Source: Bacteroides ilei
GTDB taxonomy: Bacteria; Bacteroidota; Bacteroidia; Bacteroidales; Bacteroidaceae
Direction: 5' to 3'
Length of the DNA: 64,000 bases
Assembly: GCF_900128495.1 (NCBI RefSeq)
Contig: NZ_LT635801.1
Span: 507,997-571,996 of the forward strand
Below are positions 43,735 to 52,699 of this stretch, one piece after another. A program made the translations under genes and the position numbers. The notes below the pieces were generated by a model, which had not been told where the DNA came from, made no database searches, and saw only the letters and a program-made list of their open reading frames with translations. The first letter of the stretch is position 1. Each line of letters starts with the position of its first letter.

Positions 43735-44787
43735 TCAGCCGCCGGATGGAGTGTGGAGGGAGCTTTCAGGCTCCTTTTTTTGTGCCCTGGCGCGGAGTAC
43801 CTTCCTGGCGAGCCGTACGAATCCCATGCGGAGCAGCTCGGCCACCATTCCTCCGGCAAACAGGATGAGTGAGGAAAGCAGCACACTTTCCACGGGCGGG
43901 AGCTGCGTGTGGAGTTGCCGGGTGACGAGGTGGCTCAACCGGAATGCCTTGTTCTCGTGGAAGAGGTAGATCCCGAATGTGGTCGCGGCCAGGAAGTTGA
44001 CGGTTTTGTGGCAGTTCATTTTCCAGTTCCGGAACAGATAGAACAGGAAGAGCGAGTCGGCCAGCATGAGGCTCGAGTGGCGTCCGATGTTACAGAAGAA
44101 TACCTGGAGGAACCGGGTGTAGGGAACCTCCTTCAGCCAGCAGGAGGAGGCTATGATGAGGAGGGTGCATACCGTAAACCCGGCGGCCGCGTGCCGTTCG
44201 AAGAAATTGCCCGGGCGCGACAATACGATGCGGCAGGTCAGGTAGATGGCGATGAAGAAGGGAAAGTCTTCAATGAACGTGCCGTGCGACTGGAAGTTGG
44301 CGAGCAGCAGGAAGGCCGCCAGCACGTAGCATACCGGTCCCTGCAGACTGATACGGTTCAGGTAGGGGATGATGGCGTAGAGCGCCAGGTACGACCAGAT
44401 GAACCAGTAGCTGGTGGTGAAGAACGGCGAGAACAGGAAGTCGTTTCCGAGTCCTTCGGCCCACGATGCCAGACTCTTGTGACCGGTGAAATAGCTGATG
44501 GCGTAGAACACGGCGATGTAGAACAGCGTCATGGCAATCATTCCCACGGTCTTGTGGAGTTTCACTTCGGTGGCCTTGCGCATGAACCAGGCCGTGATGA
44601 TGATGAACGTGTCTACCCCCAATATGCCCCACGAGCCTATTGCGGTAAGGATGATGCGTTCGCCTTCCGTACATTCGTTCCGTTTGATGGCGGATGTACA
44701 ATGGAACAGGACAATCATTCCCATGCATACCAGGCGTAGCAGCTCGATATTGCTTTCACGGCGTTTCTTGCGGGTGGCGGTATCCAT
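43735..44787 (-). CDS. Acyltransferase family 3 membrane protein
   Basis: 350 residues with about ten hydrophobic helices. The N-terminal SNIELLRLVCMGMIVLFHCTSA matches the Acyl_transf_3 family start, with a conserved arginine and a histidine in the second half of helix 1. Proteins of this type add acetyl or other acyl groups to surface sugars or peptidoglycan from acyl-CoA. No glycan gene cluster is adjacent, so the acceptor is unknown. It lies 19 bases downstream of the kinase-fusion gene and is probably cotranscribed with it; convergent with the small membrane protein (1 base between stops). Confidence 0.85.
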   Translation of the reverse strand: MDTATRKKRRESNIELLRLVCMGMIVLFHCTSAIKRNECTEGERIILTAIGSWGILGVDTFIIITAWFMRKATEVKLHKTVGMIAMTLFYIAVFYAISYFTGHKSLASWAEGLGNDFLFSPFFTTSYWFIWSYLALYAIIPYLNRISLQGPVCYVLAAFLLLANFQSHGTFIEDFPFFIAIYLTCRIVLSRPGNFFERHAAAGFTVCTLLIIASSCWLKEVPYTRFLQVFFCNIGRHSSLMLADSLFLFYLFRNWKMNCHKTVNFLAATTFGIYLFHENKAFRLSHLVTRQLHTQLPPVESVLLSSLILFAGGMVAELLRMGFVRLARKVLRARAQKKEPESSLHTPSGG

Positions 44788-44806
44788 AACTCAGTCTGTA
44801 GTTGTC

Positions 44807-46144
44807 TTAGCGTTCGGCGTCATGTTGGCTGAGCTTGGATCGGTAAAGCTGGCTTATCAGGTTGCAGGCGGTCTGCATGTCCATACTTCCCGTGTTGATG
44901 GTCAGGTCATATTGGTGCGGGTCGCCCCATTTCTGGCCCGTGTAGTGCTGGTAATGGGTGATACGGGCCTTGTTGATCCGTTCAATTTCGGCCTGCGGGT
45001 TTTCGGCCTGGAGCTTGTATTCTTCTACGCACCGTTTCAGGGCACTGGCCTTGTCGCAATAGCAGAATATCCTGATGAGCGAGCTGCCGGGCAGGTCCTT
45101 CAGGATATAGTCGGAACAACGGCCTATGATGACGCAGGATTCCTTCCGGGCTATTTTCCGTATGACACGGCTCTGTGACACGAACAGGGCGTCGGCCGAG
45201 GAGAGGCTCCGTTCGATGGGCGATTCATAGTCCTGCAGGATGATGTTCAGCAGGTAATTGGACGACATGGACTGCTCGTTCTGGGTGATGTATTTTTCAG
45301 AGAAGTTGCTTTCGCTCGCCACCATCGAAATCAGTTCCTTGTCGTACGAATTGATACCCAGCTGTTTGGCCAGCATCTGTCCCAGCTGGCGTCCGCCGCT
45401 TCCGTATTCACGGGTGATGGTGATGACAAGAGGATGTGGCACGGCATGGGCGCCGTCGGCCGCTTCTGCCCCTGTAGCCGGCCACGGAGACACGTTGAGC
45501 CATCCGTTGAATATGTTCATGTACGGGTTGAGGAAATGTACGATAGGGCCTACAATCAGGGCGGCGATGACGGTTCCTTCACGTACCCCTTCCAGTCTTC
45601 CCAGGAAGATGACCGACAGGATGCAGGCGATACTTACCAGGGTGACGTCGAAGCAGACCTTTACGAAACCGAATTCCTTGCGGATGAATTTGGAGATGAC
45701 CTGTACCAGGTACTCTCCCGTAACCATGGCTACATTGGCCTTTACCTCCAGACCGATACCCAGGGCCAGCAGGAAGCAGCCTACAAGCAGGGTGAATACC
45801 TGGGTGAGGTAGTGTACCGGAGCAAGCCAGTACAGTATATTCATGGACACGTCAATGAACGATCCGAAGCATAAGGTGATGGGAACCTGGATGAGCAGCT
45901 CGTATTTCTTTTCCTTGATTTCATTTCGTTTCATGAGTACCATTTCCAGCAGGATAAATACCAGGTTCATCAGGATGGTATATTGTCCCATGGTGAGGTG
46001 CGCAAAAAGGCTGAGTACGTAAGGTACGCTGGATATGGGCGAGGTGCCCAGCAAGGCTTTGGTTATAACCGCGATACTGAAAGAATTGACAAATATGGCG
46101 CCGAGAAAAAGCAGATAGCGCCTGAACGTTTCTTTTGAACTCAT
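44807..46144 (-). CDS. YczE-like membrane domain fused to a cytidylate kinase-like domain
   Basis: 445 residues in two parts. Residues 1-215 are a five- to six-helix membrane domain (RYLLFLGAIFVNSFSIAVITKALLG, GTSPISSVPYVLS, MVTGEYLVQVISKF) like the YczE/YitT-type proteins. After a Pro/Ala linker (about 220-235), the C-terminal half begins HPLVITITREYGSGGRQLG, a P-loop-like nucleotide site of the cytidylate_kin2 family. It continues with SCVIIGRCSDYILKD and RINKARITHYQHYTGQKWGD, with the lid arginines. The substrate of neither half is known. A minus-strand -7 box TAAATTTG is at 46173-46180. Confidence 0.85.
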   Translation of the reverse strand: MSSKETFRRYLLFLGAIFVNSFSIAVITKALLGTSPISSVPYVLSLFAHLTMGQYTILMNLVFILLEMVLMKRNEIKEKKYELLIQVPITLCFGSFIDVSMNILYWLAPVHYLTQVFTLLVGCFLLALGIGLEVKANVAMVTGEYLVQVISKFIRKEFGFVKVCFDVTLVSIACILSVIFLGRLEGVREGTVIAALIVGPIVHFLNPYMNIFNGWLNVSPWPATGAEAADGAHAVPHPLVITITREYGSGGRQLGQMLAKQLGINSYDKELISMVASESNFSEKYITQNEQSMSSNYLLNIILQDYESPIERSLSSADALFVSQSRVIRKIARKESCVIIGRCSDYILKDLPGSSLIRIFCYCDKASALKRCVEEYKLQAENPQAEIERINKARITHYQHYTGQKWGDPHQYDLTINTGSMDMQTACNLISQLYRSKLSQHDAER

Positions 46145-46172
46145 AGTAATGTCCTCATTATCTAATACATTG

Positions 46173-46180
46173 CAAATTTA
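46173..46180 (-). promoter_or_regulatory. -7 box of the kinase-fusion/acyltransferase genes
   Basis: Reverse complement reads TAAATTTG followed by C, 29 bases before the fusion gene start. Confidence 0.5.
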
Positions 46181-46231
46181 ATGAATATCGGGTGACATTG
46201 TTCTGCCGGCTCTGCTTTTGTTGAGTAAAAT

Positions 46232-46269
46232 AACGGGCTCCAGACCGGAATAACCAGTCTGGAACCCGT
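46232..46269 (-). terminator. Terminator of the DPP11-like gene
   Basis: ACGGGCTCCAGAC (46232-46244) pairs with GTCTGGAACCCGT (46257-46269) with one mismatch; on the minus strand TATTTTACTC follows. Confidence 0.7.
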
Positions 46270-46297
46270 GGAAATGCATGTTTTTCGTATTTTCTGC

Positions 46298-48460
46298 TTA
46301 TCTGATAATGTCCATTTCCTCTATCAGGTGGCGGGCACCCGCATACTTGTCGATGATGAACAGGATGTACCTGATGTCTACGCAGGCGGCGCGTTGCAAT
46401 GCCGGGTTATAGGCTATGTCGCCGGTAAGCCCCTCGTAGTTGCGGTCGAAGGCCGTACCAATCAGTTCCCCGCGGGCATTGAACACCGGAGATCCGGAGT
46501 TTCCTCCCGTGTTGTCGGTACCTGTGGCGAAGCACACCGGCATCCGTCCGTCGGGCATGGCATATTCTCCGAAGTCCTGCTTTTCATACAGCTCTTTCAG
46601 TTTGGCCGGGACGATGAATTCGGGATTGTCCGGGTCTTCTTTTTCCATGACACCCTTCAGGGTGGTGTAGTAGAGGTATTCCACACCGTCGGCCGGCTCA
46701 TAGGAACCTATTTTCCCGTATGTGAGGCGCAGGGTGGAGTTGGCGTCCGGATAGACCAGCTTCCCTTCTTTCTTTTTCAGCTCAAGCATGCCCGATACCC
46801 ACGTCTTGTGTGCCAGGTTATATGCGTCCGTTTCTTTCTTCATGCTCTGGCCGGCCTCGTTGTAACCGTCCTTGACCGAGCGTGCGTACCGTACCATCAG
46901 GTCGTTCCTGAGGACATCGGCCGACGGCTTGCGGATGAATTCGTCGAGGGCTTCCGGGCTACGGAACACCGAGCGGTCGAAACATGCGTCTACAAATCGG
47001 TCCGTATTTCCCTGGAACTCTTCGTCGATGACCTTGAAGATACCGATGCGTTGCGCTTCCGGCACCAGTCGGGCATACAGGGCGATGAGCTGTTTGGACA
47101 CCTTACGGTCCACGTCGGTGTTATAGTCCTTGTTGAAGAATTTTCCGCCCGCCTTTTCCAGCTTTTCCAGTTCCTGTTCGGTCTGTTTCCTGTCTCCCTT
47201 TTCGAGGGCCTGGAGAAGTTTGCCGGTATCGGGTATCTTGGAGAATTCCGTACCCAGCATGAGGGCTTCATAGATGGCCTGCTGGTTATACATGGCGTCA
47301 TGGCGTTTGGCCACAATGTCTCTGATGGTTTCGTAGGCCTGCCGGTAGGCGTTGTTTCCGGTCTCCTCTCCATAGGCCAGCAAGCGTTCCTGCTCGGCAC
47401 GTTTGCGGTCGAGCACTTTCAGGTGTACCAGACCTTCGTTCATGCCGATGGCGTTTTTCCAGTAGTTGGCCGATGAAGCGTATTTGGCCGCATATTGGAT
47501 GCGTGTCCTGGCGTCTTTGGCCATTTCCTCACCCAGTACGCGCAACCGCACTCCACGTACCGTGTCGCGCATGAAGTTGGTAGTCTGCATCCGTTCCTCC
47601 ACTTCATCGCTGATCATGTACCTCCAGTTCCGTCCGGGGAAACCCATGACGAAGGTAAAGTCGCCTTCCTTCACCCCTTTCAGGTTGATGGTTATGTGTC
47701 TTTTTACCTTGAGCGGTACATTCTGAGGGGAGTAGGCAGCCGGTTTCCCGTCGGCCGAGGCATAGATGCGGAAGAGCGAGAAATCGCCGCAATGGCGGGG
47801 CCACATCCAGTTGTCGGTGTCGGCGCCGAATTTACCTATCGAAGAAGGAGGTGCGCCTACCATACGGATGTCCTTATAGGTAGTCTTTACGAAAAGATAA
47901 TACCGGTTGGCTCCGTAGAAGGGTTTCAGTTCCAGCGTAGTGAACTTGTCGGTCTTGATCTTCTCTTTCTTGGCGAAGCGTTTGGCTACGGTGGCCAGGT
48001 AGGAAGGCGAGAGGTAATTCAGGCCGTCGGGGTCCTTGTCTTTCTTGAGACGCTCCTGCACGTATGACGTCACATCCAGGATACGGTCGATGAATGTAAC
48101 GCTCAATCCTTCGCAGGGAAGCTCTTCCGTGCGTTTCATGGCCCAGAATCCGTCGGTAAGGTAATCATGTTCGACCGAGCTGTGCTGCTGGATGTAGCTG
48201 TATCCGCAATGGTGGTTGGTGAGGACCAGTCCTTCGGAAGAGATGACCTCCCCGGTACATCCTCCGCCGAAATGCACTACGGCATCTTTCAGGCTGACAT
48301 TGTCCGGACAATAGATCTTGTCTATCGCGATATCCAGACCCAGATCTTGCATGACCGCCGCATTCTGGCTCTTCAGGTCGGTGAGCATCCACATGCCTTC
48401 ATCGGCATACGTGGTGAGGGAGCATGCGGCAAACAGAGTAGTTAGGATGATGTTCTTCAT
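46298..48460 (-). CDS. S46 dipeptidyl-peptidase, DPP11-like (Asp/Glu-specific)
   Basis: 720 residues with a signal peptide (ending near TTYAD). Family motifs: catalytic histidine in [20 protein letters not shown] (about 83-84), the conserved [22 protein letters not shown], and the serine nucleophile in TGGNSGSP (S655). Residue 673, in TAFDRNYEG, is arginine; in Porphyromonas DPP11 this residue sets preference for Asp or Glu at P1. It releases dipeptides from peptide N termini in the periplasm. It lies downstream of a paralogue (DPP7-like, 150 bases away) but has its own -7 box, TATATTTG at 48534-48541 on the minus strand. Confidence 0.92.
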   Translation of the reverse strand: MKNIILTTLFAACSLTTYADEGMWMLTDLKSQNAAVMQDLGLDIAIDKIYCPDNVSLKDAVVHFGGGCTGEVISSEGLVLTNHHCGYSYIQQHSSVEHDYLTDGFWAMKRTEELPCEGLSVTFIDRILDVTSYVQERLKKDKDPDGLNYLSPSYLATVAKRFAKKEKIKTDKFTTLELKPFYGANRYYLFVKTTYKDIRMVGAPPSSIGKFGADTDNWMWPRHCGDFSLFRIYASADGKPAAYSPQNVPLKVKRHITINLKGVKEGDFTFVMGFPGRNWRYMISDEVEERMQTTNFMRDTVRGVRLRVLGEEMAKDARTRIQYAAKYASSANYWKNAIGMNEGLVHLKVLDRKRAEQERLLAYGEETGNNAYRQAYETIRDIVAKRHDAMYNQQAIYEALMLGTEFSKIPDTGKLLQALEKGDRKQTEQELEKLEKAGGKFFNKDYNTDVDRKVSKQLIALYARLVPEAQRIGIFKVIDEEFQGNTDRFVDACFDRSVFRSPEALDEFIRKPSADVLRNDLMVRYARSVKDGYNEAGQSMKKETDAYNLAHKTWVSGMLELKKKEGKLVYPDANSTLRLTYGKIGSYEPADGVEYLYYTTLKGVMEKEDPDNPEFIVPAKLKELYEKQDFGEYAMPDGRMPVCFATGTDNTGGNSGSPVFNARGELIGTAFDRNYEGLTGDIAYNPALQRAACVDIRYILFIIDKYAGARHLIEEMDIIR

Positions 48461-48533
48461 GTTTTCGCTGTTTTTGGTTTCAATGTTTCGGGTTTCTTGG
48501 GTTTCATTTGTTTATCTTTCCTGCAAATATAAG

Positions 48534-48541
48534 TAAAAGAG
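48534..48541 (-). promoter_or_regulatory. -7 box of the DPP11-like gene
   Basis: Reverse complement reads TATATTTG followed by C, 74 bases before the start codon, so the two peptidase genes can be expressed separately. Confidence 0.55.
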
Positions 48542-48553
48542 CCGGAACGGAAA

Positions 48554-48583
48554 AGCCCTCCCCGGAGTTCCGGAAAGGGCTTC
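48554..48583 (-). terminator. Terminator of the DPP7-like gene
   Basis: AAGCCCTCCCCGG (48554-48566) and CCGGAAAGGGCTT (48571-48583) form a stem with a 4-base loop and two mismatches, 28 bases after the stop on the minus strand and followed by TTTCC. Confidence 0.65.
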
Positions 48584-48610
48584 TTCGTTTTTTTATGTCT
48601 GTCGGGGCGA

Positions 48611-50776
48611 TTATTCCACGATGGTCATTTCATCGATCAGGTTCTTGCAACCGCCCAGCTTGTCGAGAATAAAGAGGATGTAACGGATATCTACCGCGAT
48701 ACAACGTTGCAGGTTGTTGTCGAAGTTGATATCGCCTGAAAGAGACTCCCAGTTACCGTCGAAGGCAGCTCCGATAAGTTCGCCGTTGCCGTTCATGACC
48801 GGAGAACCCGAGTTTCCGCCGGTAATGTCGTTGGTAGTAAGGAAGCAGGTAGGCATTTCTCCGTTAGGCATGGCGTAGCGTCCGAAATCCTTGTTGTTAT
48901 ACAATTCCTTCAGCTTGGCCGGTACCACAAATTCCGGATTGTTGGGGTCTTCCTTTTCCATCACACCTTTCAGAGTGGTGTAATAGTTGTAGTGCACGCC
49001 GTCTTTCGGGTTATACGATTTCACGTTGCCGTAGGTCAGACGGATGGTGAAGTTGGCATCCGGAGCCTTGGGAGTAGGAGCGTACATCTCGCACAGACCT
49101 CTTACGTACGTCTTGTGGAGCAGGTCGATGTCGCCGCTGGCCTTTTTCCGTGCGTCATACAGCTTCTGTGCCATTTCATTCTTGGTGGTAGAATATTGTA
49201 CGGCCAGGTCGTTGTCGATGGCTTCTACGGTAGGATGTGCTATAAACGCGTTGAAGTTCTTTTCATTGGCGAAAATGCTGGTGTCATACAGGGCGTCGAC
49301 ATATTTGTCGGTATCTCCGCCGAATCGGGTCTTGATTGTTTCATAGAATGCAGGAAGAGCTTCGGCAGGCACGTTCTTGGCGTATAACGGAATAAGAACC
49401 TTGGCTACTTTACGGTCCACTTCATGGTCATAGTCTTTGTTATGTACGGCGGCGTATGCTTCTTTCAGCAGGCCTACGTTCTTTTCTATGTCTTTCTTCT
49501 TGTTCTTTTGCAGGGCCGTCTTCAGGTTATCGAAGATGAGGTAGGTAGCCCCGAATTCGATACCGTTACGGAATGTCTCGTTGAAGTAAGTCAGCTGCTT
49601 GGTAACAGGTGTAATGTTCTTTACATAGTCATCGATCTGACTCACTACCTTCTGGTAGGCTTCGTTGTTCTTTTCTTTGGCGAACTTGGCGAAGTTGGCT
49701 TCCTGTTCAGCTTTGGCTTCCAGAACCTTGTTGTCGACAATCGCCTTGTTCATACCGATGGAGTTTTTCCAATAGTTGCTTGAGCTGGCGAATTTGCTGG
49801 CATACTGGATACGTATTTTGTCGCTGGCCGCCATTTCCTTGCGCAATACCTCCTGGCGGGCTTCACGTACCTGTATACGGGGAGTGTTGGTACCCTCCAT
49901 ACGCAACTTCACCTCGCTTTGGGTGAGGTAACGGCTGGTACTTCCCGGGAATCCCATGATCATGGCATAGTCTCCTTCTTCCAGGCCTTTCAGGGAGATC
50001 TTCAGGAATTTCTTCACTTTCAGAGGAACATTGTCCTTGCTGTATTCGGCCGGATTACCGTTTTTGTCGGCATAGATACGGAACATGGAGAAGTCGCCGG
50101 TATGGCGCGGCCACATCCAGTTGTCGGTTTCCCCTCCGAACTTTCCGATTGATGAAGGAGGTGCGGCTACCATGCGGACGTCTCTATATGTCTTAATGAA
50201 GAAGCAGTAGAATTTGTTTCCTTCATAGAAAGGCAGAGCCTGGGTCGAGATACCCGGTTTACCCTTCAGGTCACTTTTCTTCAATTCCTGGGCGGCCAGT
50301 TTTGACAGGTATTCGGAACCGAAGGAATTGATCTCGCTCACCTTGCCGCTTTTGATATCGGCGTTGACCTTGTCGGTTACATCTACGATTCTTTCAACGA
50401 ACCTGAAGGTCAGTCCCGGAGTAGGAAGTTCCTGGCTACGTTCCTTTGCCCAGAAGCCGTCGGTCAGGTAATCGTGTTCTACAGAGCTGTGTTGTTGGAT
50501 TGCGCCATATCCGCAATGGTGGTTGGTAAGGATCAGACCGTCGGGTGAGATGATTTCGCCGGTACATCCGCCTCCGAATATGCCTACCGCATCTTTCAAT
50601 GCCACGGCATTGGGGTTATAGATGTCAATGGCGTCAATTTTCAGGCCTTGGGCTTTCATCCTTTCGGTAAGGTTCTGTTCCTGCATGAGCTGGAGCAGCC
50701 ACATACCTTCGTCTGCCTTTGCCGGTGAAAAGACTGTACAGATCAGTGCCAGTGCTAAGATTTTTAGTTTTTTCAT
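48611..50776 (-). CDS. S46 dipeptidyl-peptidase, DPP7-like (hydrophobic P1)
   Basis: 721 residues with a signal peptide ([21 protein letters not shown]). It shares the S46 pattern with its neighbour: [42 protein letters not shown], and the nucleophile serine in TGGNSGSP (S656). The specificity position in AAFDGNWES is glycine (674), as in DPP7, which prefers bulky hydrophobic P1 residues. The tandem pair would therefore cover complementary cleavage sites when peptides are degraded to dipeptides for uptake. A -7 box TATATTTG is at 50821-50828 on the minus strand. Confidence 0.92.
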   Translation of the reverse strand: MKKLKILALALICTVFSPAKADEGMWLLQLMQEQNLTERMKAQGLKIDAIDIYNPNAVALKDAVGIFGGGCTGEIISPDGLILTNHHCGYGAIQQHSSVEHDYLTDGFWAKERSQELPTPGLTFRFVERIVDVTDKVNADIKSGKVSEINSFGSEYLSKLAAQELKKSDLKGKPGISTQALPFYEGNKFYCFFIKTYRDVRMVAAPPSSIGKFGGETDNWMWPRHTGDFSMFRIYADKNGNPAEYSKDNVPLKVKKFLKISLKGLEEGDYAMIMGFPGSTSRYLTQSEVKLRMEGTNTPRIQVREARQEVLRKEMAASDKIRIQYASKFASSSNYWKNSIGMNKAIVDNKVLEAKAEQEANFAKFAKEKNNEAYQKVVSQIDDYVKNITPVTKQLTYFNETFRNGIEFGATYLIFDNLKTALQKNKKKDIEKNVGLLKEAYAAVHNKDYDHEVDRKVAKVLIPLYAKNVPAEALPAFYETIKTRFGGDTDKYVDALYDTSIFANEKNFNAFIAHPTVEAIDNDLAVQYSTTKNEMAQKLYDARKKASGDIDLLHKTYVRGLCEMYAPTPKAPDANFTIRLTYGNVKSYNPKDGVHYNYYTTLKGVMEKEDPNNPEFVVPAKLKELYNNKDFGRYAMPNGEMPTCFLTTNDITGGNSGSPVMNGNGELIGAAFDGNWESLSGDINFDNNLQRCIAVDIRYILFILDKLGGCKNLIDEMTIVE

Positions 50777-50820
50777 ATATATTACGTTATTAAAAATAGT
50801 TCCTACTTATTTAAGGTCGG

Positions 50821-50828
50821 CAAATATA
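50821..50828 (-). promoter_or_regulatory. -7 box of the DPP7-like gene
   Basis: Reverse complement reads TATATTTG followed by CC, 45 bases before the start codon. Confidence 0.55.
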
Positions 50829-50921
50829 GCGATTTTTGCGGTTAAAATTTCTGGATAAAGTAATAATCCTCTATTAAGTTTAAATTTTGGTAATTTTTTT
50901 CCCATACTTCACGAAAGATTA

Positions 50922-50929
50922 TACCTTTG
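50922..50929 (+). promoter_or_regulatory. -7 box of the DUF4369 gene
   Basis: TACCTTTG matches TAnnTTTG and lies 29 bases before the start codon at 50958. Confidence 0.55.
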
Positions 50930-50957
50930 TCACTTGGAAATTTTAAAGGCTTGATGC

Positions 50958-51665
50958 ATGCATAAATTTTATTTTCTTTTGATGTGTTGTGCTGTCATGC
51001 TTACGGCATGTGACAAGAAATATAACATAGAGGGTATATCTTCCGTTTCCAGACTGGACGGTAAAATGCTTTTCATAAAAGTCCCTTCAAACGGCCAGAT
51101 GGTCAATATCGATTCGGCCGAAGTGATTCATGGACTTTTCAAGATGGAGGGCAAGGTAGACTCTACGGTCATAGGGTCTTTGTATATGGATGACGAGGTC
51201 ATCATGCCTTTCGTCATAGAAAACGGAAAAATCAATATCAACATAGACAATTCGGGTATCACGATCAAGGGAACGCCGTTGAATGATAGTTTCAACGATT
51301 TTGTAATGAAGAAAAACTCGTTGGACGACCGTGCCTATGACGTGGAGCGTCTGGAAAGCCGTATGATTATGGACGGAGAAAATCCGGAGACCATCCGTAC
51401 CGAAATAGAAAAGAAACGTGCCGAACTCTCTGAAGAAATGGACAAGCTGGCCAAGGAGTTCATCCAGACCAACTACGAAAACGTGTTGGGCCCGGGGGTA
51501 TTCATCATGTTATGCAACACCTTGCCTTACCCGATGATGACACCCGTATTGGATGAGATCGTGGAGAAGGCTCCCGATTCATTCAAGAACAACCCGATGA
51601 TCAAGGAATATGTTTCCGTGGCCCGTAGCAATATGGAGCAGATCCGTTCCATGAGCAGCAATTGA
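50958..51665 (+). CDS. DUF4369 lipoprotein
   Basis: 235 residues. Lipoprotein signal MHKFYFLLMCCAVMLTAC with lipid cysteine in LTAC, then the DUF4369 start YNIEGISSVSRLDGKMLFIKV, NIDSAEVIHGLFKMEGKVDS and PFVIENGKININID. The C-terminal half is a long charged helix (RTEIEKKRAELSEEMDKLAKEFI). In many Bacteroidetes proteins DUF4369 precedes a thioredoxin domain; here that domain is absent. Found at the periplasmic side. Function unknown. The gene is monocistronic with a strong terminator. Confidence 0.82.
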   Translation: MHKFYFLLMCCAVMLTACDKKYNIEGISSVSRLDGKMLFIKVPSNGQMVNIDSAEVIHGLFKMEGKVDSTVIGSLYMDDEVIMPFVIENGKININIDNSGITIKGTPLNDSFNDFVMKKNSLDDRAYDVERLESRMIMDGENPETIRTEIEKKRAELSEEMDKLAKEFIQTNYENVLGPGVFIMLCNTLPYPMMTPVLDEIVEKAPDSFKNNPMIKEYVSVARSNMEQIRSMSSN

Positions 51666-51725
51666 CGGGATTTCGAAACGAAACGTTATACACACGAAAC
51701 GTTATAGAAGAGATATAGAGATAAA

Positions 51726-51774
51726 AAGAACAGCGGTCATTTTCTCCCGGTTTCCGGAGATGACCGCTGTTCTT
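51726..51774. terminator. Bidirectional terminator between DUF4369 and plsC-like genes
   Basis: AAGAACAGCGGTCAT (51726-51740) pairs perfectly with ATGACCGCTGTTCTT (51760-51774). T-rich sequence follows on the plus strand and AAAAAG precedes on the other, fitting two convergent genes. Confidence 0.85.
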
Positions 51775-51836
51775 TTATTATACCGTTGTCTTTTATTATC
51801 CCGCTACTTTCTTTTATTATGCTGCTCTTTTATTAT
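51771..51836. repeat. Four copies of TCTTTTATTAT
   Basis: The 11-mer occurs at 51771, 51789, 51810 and 51826, between terminator and plsC-like gene end. A separate 13-bp direct repeat ACGAAACGTTATA is at 51678-51690 and 51694-51706. Confidence 0.7.
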
Positions 51837-51847
51837 TATGTTCCGGT

Positions 51848-52597
51848 TCAATCCGGATTGTATTGTTTTCCCTTGTATTTTTCCGGCAGATCCTTTTCAA
51901 TTTCCCGGTATGACTCTTCCATGATGCGCTGGAGGTTCTCTTCGTTCTTTCCGTTCGGATAGATCGGTTTGTGGATGGTGAGCCGCATCGGATGCCAGTG
52001 CAACAATTTGCCGGTGCGTGGCAAGACGTTGAACGGGCCGTCGATGGTGAGCGGTACCACGGGCATCTGTAGCTGGTGGGCAATCAGGAACGCCCCCTTC
52101 TTGAAGTCGGCCATATGGCCGGTATAGGTACGTGCCCCTTCGGGAAATACCATGAGTGAAGTCCCGTTCTGTAAGATCTTTTCTGCACTCTTGATGGTTT
52201 CCAGGATTTTGCGCGGACTTGATTTGTCGACAAAAATGAATCCGGCCGATTCGCATGCTTTCCCTACCAATGGAATTTTTCGCAGACTCTTTTTCATCAT
52301 CCATTTGAAGTTCCTTTCCAGAAAGCCGTATACCAGGAAGATATCAAAAGATCCCTGGTGATTGGCTATGAAAACATAAGATGTATTCTTCTCCAGATTT
52401 TCACGGCCTTTCACCTTGACCGGAAGGAGGAACAGGTAACAGGTGAGTTGCGACCATATCTTTCCGGGATAATAACCCCAGAAGTTGCCGTTACCCAGCC
52501 AGCATCCCAATGTGGTGGTAAGGGCCGTTATGATTGTAATGGCCAGGAATATAGGGAGGCCGATACAGATCTGATAGATAATGTACAAGTATTTCAT
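51848..52597 (-). CDS. plsC: 1-acyl-sn-glycerol-3-phosphate acyltransferase
   Basis: 249 residues. The acyltransferase box NHQGSFDIFLVYGF (H-x4-D) is complete. Phosphate-binding FPEGARTYTG and PVVPLTIDGPFNVLPR follow. One N-terminal hydrophobic helix (IGLPIFLAITIITALTTTLGCW) anchors it to the inner membrane. It acylates lysophosphatidic acid to phosphatidic acid in phospholipid synthesis; related paralogues acylate other lysolipids. It stands downstream of the metallophosphoesterase gene after a 102-base spacer containing an 18-bp tandem duplication. Confidence 0.9.
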   Translation of the reverse strand: MKYLYIIYQICIGLPIFLAITIITALTTTLGCWLGNGNFWGYYPGKIWSQLTCYLFLLPVKVKGRENLEKNTSYVFIANHQGSFDIFLVYGFLERNFKWMMKKSLRKIPLVGKACESAGFIFVDKSSPRKILETIKSAEKILQNGTSLMVFPEGARTYTGHMADFKKGAFLIAHQLQMPVVPLTIDGPFNVLPRTGKLLHWHPMRLTIHKPIYPNGKNEENLQRIMEESYREIEKDLPEKYKGKQYNPD

Positions 52598-52623
52598 TGT
52601 CTGTTCTTTATTATGGATTAAAT

Positions 52624-52660
52624 GGTTGTTTATTCTTCTGTTGGTTGTTTATTCTTCTGT
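52624..52660. repeat. 18-bp tandem duplication between plsC-like and metallophosphoesterase genes
   Basis: GGTTGTTTATTCTTCTGT occurs at 52624-52641 and again exactly at 52643-52660 (period 19). Confidence 0.85.
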
Positions 52661-52699
52661 CGTATGGGAAAGGCCGGTTTGCCGAATTTCAAAAGCCTG

